A DNA stretch of 64,000 nucleotides from Actinopolymorpha singaporensis (GTDB lineage Bacteria; Actinomycetota; Actinomycetes; Propionibacteriales; Actinopolymorphaceae), in contig NZ_LT629732.1 of assembly GCF_900104745.1 (NCBI RefSeq), forward strand, positions 3,893,981-3,957,980, given 5' to 3'. The position numbers and the translations under genes are program-made. Of the stretch, positions 20,498-27,624 are shown one piece after another (position 1 is the first letter of the stretch; each line of letters begins with the position of its first letter). Below the pieces are notes generated by a model. It ran no database searches, was not told the origin of the DNA, and worked only from the letters and a program-made list of their open reading frames with translations.

Positions 20498-21289
20498 TCA
20501 GTCCACGAATCCGAAGGGGTCTCCCGGCGAGGCCGGCAGGAAGTGCGGATCGGTGCCCGCGAAGCCGTTCAGCACCTCGTCGGTGGGCGGGCCGTCGTAG
20601 CCGACCCGGCCGTGGTGCAGCACGACCGTACGGCCGATCAGGTCGGCGAGCGGGCCGATCTCGTGTGTCACGATGAGCAGCGTGGTGCCGGCCTCCACCA
20701 GGCCGGTGAGCGTCCTGGTGAGGATCTCCTGGTTGGCCAGGTCGACCCCGGCCAGCGGCTCGTCCATCACCAGCATGTCCGGCTCTCCGGCCAGTGCGCG
20801 GGCGATCAGCGCCCGCCGCTGCTGCCCGCCGGACAGCGTGGAGATCTGGGCGCAGGCCTTCTCCTCCAGGCCGACGGTGGCGATGGTGTCGGCGACCACC
20901 GCCCGGTCGGCCGGACGGAGCCAGGGAGTGATCAGCCGCCGGCGGGCCAGCCGGCCTGACGACACCACCTCCTGCACGGTCGCGGGAACCCCGCCGCCGA
21001 CGGTGTGCCGCTGGGGCACGTAACCGATCCGGGCGCGGTCGTGGAACCGGTGCGCGGGCGTGCCGAAGAGCTCGAGCGTCCCGGCCGACAGGGGGACCAG
21101 GCCGAGGATCGCCCGGACCAGGGTCGACTTGCCCGAGCCGTTCGGCCCCAGCAGGGCGACCACCTCACCGGGCGCGACGTCGAGATCGACATCCGACAGC
21201 GCGCGCTGGCCGGCGTAGGAGACCGCGCCTCCACGAAGGCGGACGGCGGCGGCCGTGGAGGTTCCGGCGTCGGGCGGTTTTGTGTTCAC
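20498..21289 (-). CDS. znuC: Zinc ABC transporter ATP-binding protein ZnuC
   Basis: ATPase of the zinc importer, 263 residues. Walker A GPNGSGKST lies near residue 47, the Q-loop within YVPQRH, the signature LSGGQQRR near 150 and Walker B MLVMDEPLAGVD near 170, with the switch His in THEIG. GTG 21289 overlaps the znuA stop (GTGA); the frame runs open far upstream across znuA but only this start gives a normal ZnuC N-terminus. It is co-transcribed with znuA, znuB and zur. Confidence 0.95.
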   Translation of the reverse strand: MNTKPPDAGTSTAAAVRLRGGAVSYAGQRALSDVDLDVAPGEVVALLGPNGSGKSTLVRAILGLVPLSAGTLELFGTPAHRFHDRARIGYVPQRHTVGGGVPATVQEVVSSGRLARRRLITPWLRPADRAVVADTIATVGLEEKACAQISTLSGGQQRRALIARALAGEPDMLVMDEPLAGVDLANQEILTRTLTGLVEAGTTLLIVTHEIGPLADLIGRTVVLHHGRVGYDGPPTDEVLNGFAGTDPHFLPASPGDPFGFVD

Positions 21290-22290
21290 GAGCAGTCCTG
21301 GCCCTTCCGGAGAGTGGCGAGGTTGGCGCGCATGACGGCGATGTAGTCCTTGCCGGCCGACTGGGAGGTCAGCCCCTCCAGCGGGTCGAGGACCGCGTTG
21401 TCGGCCCCGGTCTCCCTGGCCACCGTCTTCGCCACGGCCGGGCTCACCAGCGTCTCGTGGTAGATCGTACGAACGTCGTGTTTGCGGGCGAACGTCGCGG
21501 CGGAGCTGAGCTCGGCGGGGGAGGGCTCCTGGTCCGGGGACAGCCCGGTGATGCCGAACTGCGTGAGGCCGTAGCGATGGGCGAGGTACCCGAACGCGGC
21601 GTGGCTGGTCACCAGGGCGTGGTTGCGGCAGGGGGCCAGACCGGTCCGGAACTCCCGGTCCAGCGTGGTGAGGTCGGTGCGAAGCCGGTCGGCGTTCGCG
21701 CGGAACGAAGCGGCGCGGCCGGGGTCGGCGGCGGCGAGCCGCTCGGCGATGGCGTCGCCCACGGCGGCCAGCCGGAGCGGATCCAGCCAGAAGTGCGGGT
21801 CCTTGCCCGACGCGACGCTGTCGGCTTCCTCGCCGCCCTCGACGTTGTTGTCGTGGTTGTCGTGCCCCGCGTGGCCGGACTCGCCGGCGCTCGGCGCGGG
21901 CAGCGTCAGCCTGGCGGAGCCGGTCACGTCCAGGCTGTGGTCGCCGGCCTCCTGGTGCACCGCGGAGTCCACGGCCGGCTGGAGACCGCGCAGGTAGACG
22001 ACGAGGTCGGCCTCGCTCACCGTCCCCACCGCCCGCGGCGACAGCTCCAGGTCGTGCGGCTCGGCGCCCGGTTTGGTGAGGTTGACCACGTTCGCGGCGT
22101 CGCCGGCGACGCGCTCGGCGGCGTACTGCAACGGGTAGAACGCCGCCACCACGCTCAGCCGGTCTCCGTCGCCCGAACCGGATCCGGACTCCGATCCGCA
22201 CGCGGTGAGCAGGCTTCCGGCGCACAGTCCGGCGAAGGCGACGGCGGCGAACCGCCTTACGGAAGCGGCCCGCCGGATCGTGGAGAACAT
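21286..22290 (-). CDS. znuA: Zinc-binding lipoprotein ZnuA
   Basis: Extracellular zinc-capture lipoprotein of the cluster A-I family, 334 residues. A signal peptide ends in the lipobox LLTAC (Cys31). Metal-ligand regions follow: GAEPHDLEL, a His/Asp/Glu loop (HAGHDNHDNN) before DPHFWLDP, TSHAAFGYL, and a late HETLVSP/ADNAVLDPL pair. ATG 22290 is preferred: the start at 22326 would extend through the Zur box. There is no Shine-Dalgarno, so the transcript may be leaderless. It heads the znuACB-zur operon. Confidence 0.94.
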   Translation of the reverse strand: MFSTIRRAASVRRFAAVAFAGLCAGSLLTACGSESGSGSGDGDRLSVVAAFYPLQYAAERVAGDAANVVNLTKPGAEPHDLELSPRAVGTVSEADLVVYLRGLQPAVDSAVHQEAGDHSLDVTGSARLTLPAPSAGESGHAGHDNHDNNVEGGEEADSVASGKDPHFWLDPLRLAAVGDAIAERLAAADPGRAASFRANADRLRTDLTTLDREFRTGLAPCRNHALVTSHAAFGYLAHRYGLTQFGITGLSPDQEPSPAELSSAATFARKHDVRTIYHETLVSPAVAKTVARETGADNAVLDPLEGLTSQSAGKDYIAVMRANLATLRKGQDCS

Positions 22291-22305
22291 GAGAACCATT
22301 TTCAA
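22290..22305 (-). promoter_or_regulatory. Zur box overlapping the znuA start
   Basis: On the minus strand TTGAAAATGGTTCTCA closely matches the actinobacterial Zur operator (TGAAAATGATTTTCA type). Its last base is the A of the znuA ATG. Zn-bound Zur here would block initiation, and because zur is the last gene of the operon, this is an autoregulatory loop. Confidence 0.8.
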
Positions 22306-22332
22306 CAAGCGGCCTGGTGCTGTCAACTCGGC

Positions 22333-22380
22333 GTTGCCCGGTGAGTTGCCCAGCGGGTTGCCCGGTGAGTTGCCCAGCGA
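22333..22380. repeat. 12-bp tandem repeat upstream of znuA
   Basis: Four 12-bp units, alternating GTTGCCCGGTGA and GTTGCCCAGCGG/A, i.e. two nearly exact 24-bp repeats, between the Zur box and the end of the next minus-strand gene. They lie where -35/upstream promoter sequences of znuA would be. Confidence 0.9.
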
Positions 22381-22405
22381 GGTGTGGTGGCGTGGAGGAG
22401 AGGTC

Positions 22406-22894
22406 TCAGGCGGCGATGAGGCGCATCGCCAGCGCCGCGCCGCCGAGGGCGAGCGCGACCAGGCGGATCACCCGGCGGGAGCGGTCTCCCTCGTGCCAGG
22501 CGAGATATGTGAGCCACGCCATCAGCGCCACCACGACGCCGAGACAGACAGGTCCGTACGGCACGGGCGCGAGCAGTCCCGCGACCAGCAGCGCCGCCAG
22601 GCCGATCGTCACCATCCACCGCGGCATGCGGTGCAGCCGGAGGATGACGGGGTAGCTCAGGCGTTCGACCGTACGGCGAAATCCGGCGGAGCTCCCGGAA
22701 CTCGCGGAGCCCGACGAGCCCGACGAGCCGGTCGAACCCGAGCCATGCCGGGCACCTGTGCCGCTCGCACTGGCGGAGCTACCCGGACGCCGGTTGCCGC
22801 CCGTCTGCGACGTCGCCGCTCCGGACCGCGGGCCCGGCGGACGGCTGCGCGGCCCACCCGCCTTCGGCTGCCTCGACTTCGGTCGGTCGGACAC
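22406..22894 (-). CDS. Small membrane protein of actinobacterial type
   Basis: About 162 residues. The first 70 are Ser/Gly/Arg-rich and look disordered; then a conserved-looking RLSYPVILRLHRMPRWMV and three hydrophobic segments follow. Small membrane proteins with this RLHRLPRW-like segment are found next to glyS in actinomycetes (possibly DUF6703; from memory). GTG 22894 with GAGGAG four bases upstream is preferred to GTG 22912. It is divergent from glyS. No function can be given. Confidence 0.65.
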   Translation of the reverse strand: MSDRPKSRQPKAGGPRSRPPGPRSGAATSQTGGNRRPGSSASASGTGARHGSGSTGSSGSSGSASSGSSAGFRRTVERLSYPVILRLHRMPRWMVTIGLAALLVAGLLAPVPYGPVCLGVVVALMAWLTYLAWHEGDRSRRVIRLVALALGGAALAMRLIAA

Positions 22895-23055
22895 GGGACT
22901 CCTCGACTGCACAGGGCCGCCGTCGGTGCCGGCCGCCTCTCGTTCCCACCGATCCTCTCACCCCGCCCGGGCGTAGGGCACCGTACGTCGGGGCACACCG
23001 GTAGCCTGTGTCCTTCCCGCGTCCCCGCCGACACCCAGCCGGATGGAGTGCACAC

Positions 23056-24435
23056 GTGCCAGCCGATCGTCTCGACACCCTCGTCAGTCTCTGCAAGCGC
23101 CGTGGTTTCGTCTTTCCCTGTGGGGAGATCTACGGCGGCACCCGTTCGGCCTGGGACTACGGCCCGCTCGGCGTGGAGCTGAAGGAGAACCTCAAGCGCC
23201 AGTGGTGGCGGGCGATGGTGCGCACCCGCGGAGACGTGGTGGGCCTGGACTCCTCGGTGATCCTGCCGCGGGCGGTGTGGGAGGCGTCCGGTCACGTCGA
23301 GGCGTTCGTCGACCCGCTGACGGAGTGCCAGAGCTGCCATCGGCGGTTCCGGGCCGACCACCTGGAGGAGGCGTTCGCCGCGAAGCACGACCGGCCGCCT
23401 GCCGACATCACCGAACTCGGCTGCCCGGCGTGCGGGACCAAGGGCGCGCTCACCGAACCGCGGATGTTCAACGGCCTACTGCGTACGCACCTCGGCCCGG
23501 TGGAGAGCGCGGAGGGCATGCACTTCCTGCGGCCGGAGACCGCACAGGGCATCTTCGTCAACTTCGCCCAGGTGATGGCGTCCGCGCGGCGCCGGCCACC
23601 GTTCGGGATCGCGCAGATCGGCAAGAGCTTCCGCAACGAGATCACCCCCGGCAACTTCATCTTCCGCACCCGCGAGTTCGAACAGATGGAGATGGAGTTC
23701 TTCGTCCAGCCGGGCACCGACGAGGAGTGGCACGACTACTGGCTGGCCAACCGCTGGGAGTGGTACACCGACCTCGGCATCTCACCGGACAACCTGCGCT
23801 TCTACGAACACCCCAAGGAGAAGCTCTCCCACTACTCCAAGCGCACCGTCGACATCGAGTACCGCTTCGGCTTCGGCGGCAAGGAGTTCGACGAGCTCGA
23901 GGGCGTGGCCAACCGCACCGACTTCGACCTCACCACGCACGCCCGGGCCTCCGGCGTCGACCTGTCCTACTTCGACCAGGACAAGGGCGAACGCTGGACG
24001 CCGTACGTCATCGAGCCGGCCGCCGGCGTGGGCCGGTCGATGGTGGCGTTCCTGCTGGACGCCTACACCGAGGACGAGGCACCGAACGCCAAGGGGAAGC
24101 TCGAACGCCGCACCGTGCTCCGGCTGGACCGCCGGCTCGCGCCGGTGAAGGCGGCCGTGCTGCCGCTGTCGCGCAATGCCGACCTGTCACCGCAGGCCCG
24201 CGGCCTCGCCGACCAGCTGCGCCAGTCGTGGAACGTCGAGTTCGACGACGCCGGCGCGATCGGGCGGAGGTACCGCCGCCAGGACGAGATCGGTACGCCG
24301 TATTGTGTGACGGTTGACTTCGAGACGTTGGAGGACCACTGCGTGACGGTACGTGAGCGCGACTCGATGACGCAGGAGCGCGTCTCCCTCGACGCTGTGG
24401 AGGCCTACCTCGCGGCGCGTCTGGTCGGCTGCTGA
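23056..24435 (+). CDS. glyS: Glycyl-tRNA synthetase (alpha2, eukaryote/archaea-like)
   Basis: Charges tRNA-Gly. The 459-residue class II enzyme has motif 2 ([21 protein letters not shown], here starting near 195), a zinc module with CQSC and CPAC pairs (near 91 and 138), the glycine-site [10 protein letters not shown], and a C-terminal anticodon-binding domain with [11 protein letters not shown]. The length and single-chain form match the actinobacterial type, not the two-subunit enzyme. GTG 23056 follows GGATGGAG; the upstream in-frame extension is not conserved-looking. I see no T-box in the 143 bases before it. Confidence 0.97.
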   Translation: MPADRLDTLVSLCKRRGFVFPCGEIYGGTRSAWDYGPLGVELKENLKRQWWRAMVRTRGDVVGLDSSVILPRAVWEASGHVEAFVDPLTECQSCHRRFRADHLEEAFAAKHDRPPADITELGCPACGTKGALTEPRMFNGLLRTHLGPVESAEGMHFLRPETAQGIFVNFAQVMASARRRPPFGIAQIGKSFRNEITPGNFIFRTREFEQMEMEFFVQPGTDEEWHDYWLANRWEWYTDLGISPDNLRFYEHPKEKLSHYSKRTVDIEYRFGFGGKEFDELEGVANRTDFDLTTHARASGVDLSYFDQDKGERWTPYVIEPAAGVGRSMVAFLLDAYTEDEAPNAKGKLERRTVLRLDRRLAPVKAAVLPLSRNADLSPQARGLADQLRQSWNVEFDDAGAIGRRYRRQDEIGTPYCVTVDFETLEDHCVTVRERDSMTQERVSLDAVEAYLAARLVGC

Positions 24436-24495
24436 CGGCCCACTCCCGCCCCACTCTGCTCTGCTCAGATGCCCCGTTCCCCTCTCCCAGGTGTC

Positions 24496-25308
24496 ATGAC
24501 ACGACGAACCAAGCCGTTCCGGCCGGCCGACTCCCCTCGGCCCGCCCGGCTGCGGCGTACGCTCCGCCCGGCCGCACTCGTCGGGCTGGCCGGCCTCGCC
24601 CTCGGCGTCACCGTCGGCTGCGGCCCGCTCGGCGCCCTGACGAACTCGGCGGACTCGGCCCGCTCGCGAACCCCGGAGCCGAGCTCGACCGCCCATCCGG
24701 GCGACATCTCCCTGCGCAAGCTCACCAGCGCGACCGACACACCGAAGCCGACGCCCACGAAGACGCCCACCCCCACACCGACGGTCACCCTCACCCCGTT
24801 GCCCCGGCCGACCAGCACCTACCCGGCGCCGAAGCTGCCGCCGGCGCCCAAGGACGAGGCGCCGGAACTGGAGCGGATCAGGTACAAGCTGGAGACGATC
24901 GTGTGGGCCTCGGCGGGCGAGGTGGACGAGAAGGGCACGAAGTCCACGTGCTCGAAGTCCGAGGACGACATCGTCGCGCTCGGCACGTACAAGTTCACCT
25001 GCGACGTGAGGCTGGACGACGTGCAGACCCGGTTCGCGATCACCGCCACGGTGAAGAAGTCCGAGGTCAACTGGGGCTGGTCGGCGGCCAAGCTACCGGT
25101 GACGGAGAAGAAGGCGGTGTACGAGGCGACCCGCCAGGCGTTCCGGCCGGCGCGGGTGACCTGCGACGTCACCGACCTGGAAGCCGTCGAGGTCGGCACG
25201 AGCAGCGGACTGACCTGCTGGGTCACCGACGTCTACAACGACAGCGTGACCTACCACGGCAAGCTGCTGCCCAACGGCGCGCTCGCGTTCGAGCCGGACG
25301 GCTCATGA
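24496..25308 (+). CDS. Putative lipoprotein with duplicated Cys domain
   Basis: About 270 residues from ATG 24496. An Arg-rich N-terminus and hydrophobic stretch lead to a lipobox-like VTVGC near residue 44, then a Thr/Pro-rich linker (TPKPTPTKTPTPTPT), a cell-wall-spanning type. The C-terminal 150 residues contain two similar modules, each with a Cys pair (STCSK...FTCDV and VTCDV...LTCWV), likely disulphide-bonded; this resembles DUF4333-like secreted domains, but I am not certain. Its stop overlaps the dus start by four bases. An earlier ATG at 24469 is in frame. Confidence 0.7.
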   Translation: MTRRTKPFRPADSPRPARLRRTLRPAALVGLAGLALGVTVGCGPLGALTNSADSARSRTPEPSSTAHPGDISLRKLTSATDTPKPTPTKTPTPTPTVTLTPLPRPTSTYPAPKLPPAPKDEAPELERIRYKLETIVWASAGEVDEKGTKSTCSKSEDDIVALGTYKFTCDVRLDDVQTRFAITATVKKSEVNWGWSAAKLPVTEKKAVYEATRQAFRPARVTCDVTDLEAVEVGTSSGLTCWVTDVYNDSVTYHGKLLPNGALAFEPDGS

Positions 25309-26552
25309 CCGCCACTTCGGCCACCGCCGCCGCCTCCGCCACCGCTGTGCCGCGACCGGTGCCGGAGTCCACCCCGACCGCATTCCGGTTGGGCTCGGCG
25401 ACGGTCAGCCCGCCGGTCGTCCTCGCGCCGATGGCGGGGGTGACCAACGCGGCGTACCGCACACTGTGCCGCGAGCAGGGTCAGGCGTTCGTGTCGAAGC
25501 CGTCGTCGGGCTCGTCGGGCGGGGAGGAGCCGCTGGCCGGGGTGTACGTCTGCGAGATGATCACCTCGCGCGGTCTCGCCGAAGGAGACGAGACGACGAA
25601 GCGGATGCTGGTGTTCGACCCGGGCGAGACCGTCCGGTCGGTCCAGTTGTACGGCGTGGACCCCACCTACATCGGCCGCGCGACCGAGATCCTCTGCGGC
25701 GACTACGGCGTCGGCCACGTCGACCTGAACTTCGGCTGCCCGGTGCCCAAGGTCACCAGGCGCGGCGGGGGAGCGGTGCTGCCCTGGAAGCGCAACCTGC
25801 TCGGCGCGATCCTGCGTTCTGCGGTCGCCGCGGCCGCGCCGTACGGCGTCCCGGTGACGATGAAGACGCGCAAGGGCATCGACGACGACCACCTGACCTT
25901 CCTGGAGGCCGGGCAGATCGCGCAGGACAGCGGCTGCGCGGCCATCGCGCTGCACGGGCGTACGGCCGCCCAGCACTACAGCGGTCGGGCCGACTGGGAC
26001 TCCATCGCGGCTCTCGCGGCGTCCGTCGACATCCCGGTGCTCGGCAACGGCGACATCTGGGAGGCCGAGGACGCCGTACGGATGGTCCGCGAGACCGGTT
26101 GCTCGGGCGTCGTCGTCGGCCGCGGCTGCCTGGGCCGGCCGTGGCTGTTCCGCGACCTGGCGGCGGCGTTCGGCGGCCGCCCCAAGCCTGCGCTGCCCGG
26201 GCTCGGCGAGGTGGCCTCGATGATGCGCCGGCACGCCGAGCTCCTCGCGGGGTACGTCGGGGAGGACCGCGGCTGCCGGGAGTTCCGTAAGCACGTCTCG
26301 TGGTACCTCAAGGGGTTCCCGGTCCGTCAGCAGGTACGCCGGGACCTCGGCCTGGTCTCGGACCTGGCCGGCCTGGACGCCCTGCTCGCCGAACTCGACC
26401 ACGACCAGCCGTTCCCGGTCGGCGAGCTCGGCCTGGCCCGCGGCCGGCAGGGCAGCCCGCGGTCGGTGACCATGCCGGCCGGCTGGCTGGACGACCGCGA
26501 CGGACTGGGTGAGGACCTGACCGGCGCGGAGCTCGGCGTCTCCGGCGGCTGA
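25305..26552 (+). CDS. dusB: tRNA-dihydrouridine synthase (DusB type)
   Basis: FMN enzyme reducing uridines in the tRNA D-loop. The 415-residue protein has LAPMAGVTNAAYRTLCRE near 45, DLNFGCPVPKVTRRGGGAVL near 143 with the catalytic Cys, MKTRKGIDDDH near 185 and VGRGCLGRPWLF near 268. The extended ending after residue 370 is usual for actinobacterial members. ATG 25305 overlaps the lipoprotein stop (ATGA). The stop codon itself is the first part of a 17-bp tandem repeat array. Confidence 0.95.
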   Translation: MTATSATAAASATAVPRPVPESTPTAFRLGSATVSPPVVLAPMAGVTNAAYRTLCREQGQAFVSKPSSGSSGGEEPLAGVYVCEMITSRGLAEGDETTKRMLVFDPGETVRSVQLYGVDPTYIGRATEILCGDYGVGHVDLNFGCPVPKVTRRGGGAVLPWKRNLLGAILRSAVAAAAPYGVPVTMKTRKGIDDDHLTFLEAGQIAQDSGCAAIALHGRTAAQHYSGRADWDSIAALAASVDIPVLGNGDIWEAEDAVRMVRETGCSGVVVGRGCLGRPWLFRDLAAAFGGRPKPALPGLGEVASMMRRHAELLAGYVGEDRGCREFRKHVSWYLKGFPVRQQVRRDLGLVSDLAGLDALLAELDHDQPFPVGELGLARGRQGSPRSVTMPAGWLDDRDGLGEDLTGAELGVSGG

Positions 26553-26684
26553 CGCGCTGGTCCGGCTGACGCGCTGGTCCGGCTGACGCGCTGGTCCGGC
26601 TGACGCGCTGGTCCGGCTGACGCGCTGGTCCGGCTGACGCGCTGGTCCGGCTGACGCGGAGGTCCGGCTGACGCGGAGGTACGG
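26549..26684 (+). repeat. 17-bp tandem repeat array, 8 copies
   Basis: Six exact copies of CTGACGCGCTGGTCCGG (26549-26650) then two variants (CTGACGCGGAGGTCCGG and CTGACGCGGAGGTACGG, to 26684). The first copy contains the dusB stop TGA, and because 17 is not a multiple of three the repeated TGA closes all three frames. It fills nearly the whole gap to the next gene's ATG at 26692. There are no unique spacers, so it is not CRISPR. Confidence 0.98.
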
Positions 26685-26691
26685 TCGGGTC

Positions 26692-27486
26692 ATGGCGGCG
26701 CGGAAGGACCACGGACTGTTCGGCCCCGGTTCGATCACCTGGCGGGTACACGGCGAGCACGTCATGTGGGTGGCGGGTGTACGCGCGCTCTACCTCCAGT
26801 CGCTGTATCCGCGGGTCATGCGCGGCACCTTCCAGAACTCCGCGCTGTTCGACCGGAAGAAGGCATGGGCGCGGTTCCTGCGTACGACCGACTTCGTGGC
26901 CGTGCGCACCTACGGCAGCAAGGCGCAGGCGAAGGAGGCCGGTGAACGGGTGCGGGCCATCCACGCCGGGCTCACAGGTTACGACCCCGACACCGACGAG
27001 ACGTTCCGGCTGGACGAGCCGGAGGGCCTGCTGTGGGTGCACTGCGGCGAGATCGACTCCTACGTCGACGTGGCCCGCAGGGCGGGCATCCTGAGCAGCG
27101 ACGAGGAGGCCGACGCCTACGTCGCGGAGAGCAGGCGGGCAGCCGAGGTGGTCGGTATCCGGCGCGCCGACGCGCCCGCCTCCCGGGCCGACCTCGCCGA
27201 CTACTTCGCCATGATGCGGCCGAAGCTGTACCTCTGCGACGAAGCCCGCCAGGGCGTGCTGAACTCCTTCAACCCGCCGTTTCCGGTCCGGTTGGCGCCG
27301 CTGCGGCTGGTGGTGCCCTCGCTCAACACGCTGGCCTTCATGGCGCTGCCGCGCTGGGCCCGCCGCATCTTCGGCGTACCCACGCTGCCCACCACGGAGC
27401 TCTCGGTCACGCTCAGCCTGCGAGCCGCCCGCCAGGCCACCTCGCTGCTTCCGCCCCCGCCGCGCCCCGCAGCCGCCGCCGTCTAG
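26692..27486 (+). CDS. Oxygenase MpaB / latex-clearing-like protein (DUF2236)
   Basis: A 264-residue protein of the MpaB family, whose characterised members (Lcp, MpaB') are haem-dependent oxygenases. Visible pattern: FGPGSITWRVHGEHVMWVAGVRALYLQ at the N-terminus, RVRAIHAGLTGYD near 85, LLWVHCGEIDSY near 113 and YVAESRRAAEVV near 143. Actinomycetes carry many copies with unknown substrates. ATG 26692 directly follows the tandem repeat array and lacks a strong Shine-Dalgarno. Confidence 0.85.
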   Translation: MAARKDHGLFGPGSITWRVHGEHVMWVAGVRALYLQSLYPRVMRGTFQNSALFDRKKAWARFLRTTDFVAVRTYGSKAQAKEAGERVRAIHAGLTGYDPDTDETFRLDEPEGLLWVHCGEIDSYVDVARRAGILSSDEEADAYVAESRRAAEVVGIRRADAPASRADLADYFAMMRPKLYLCDEARQGVLNSFNPPFPVRLAPLRLVVPSLNTLAFMALPRWARRIFGVPTLPTTELSVTLSLRAARQATSLLPPPPRPAAAAV

Positions 27487-27624
27487 CCTGCCGCGCGACT
27501 CCTCCTCCGCCTTGCCAGCCCGGCGCGGATGGCCCGCTCACTTTCGCCGCCCGATTCACAGGACACGCCCTACGCTCGGAAGCGGGGCGCCGCCCGGGGA
27601 GCGGCCGGTGGGGGTGAGTTGCGG

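Noticed and set aside
22913-23055. T-box or riboswitch before glyS
   Set aside because: No specifier hairpin or antiterminator pattern is visible; the region is short.
26549-26684. Possible CRISPR array at the 17-bp repeats
   Set aside because: Units are directly adjacent with no unique spacers and no cas genes are present.
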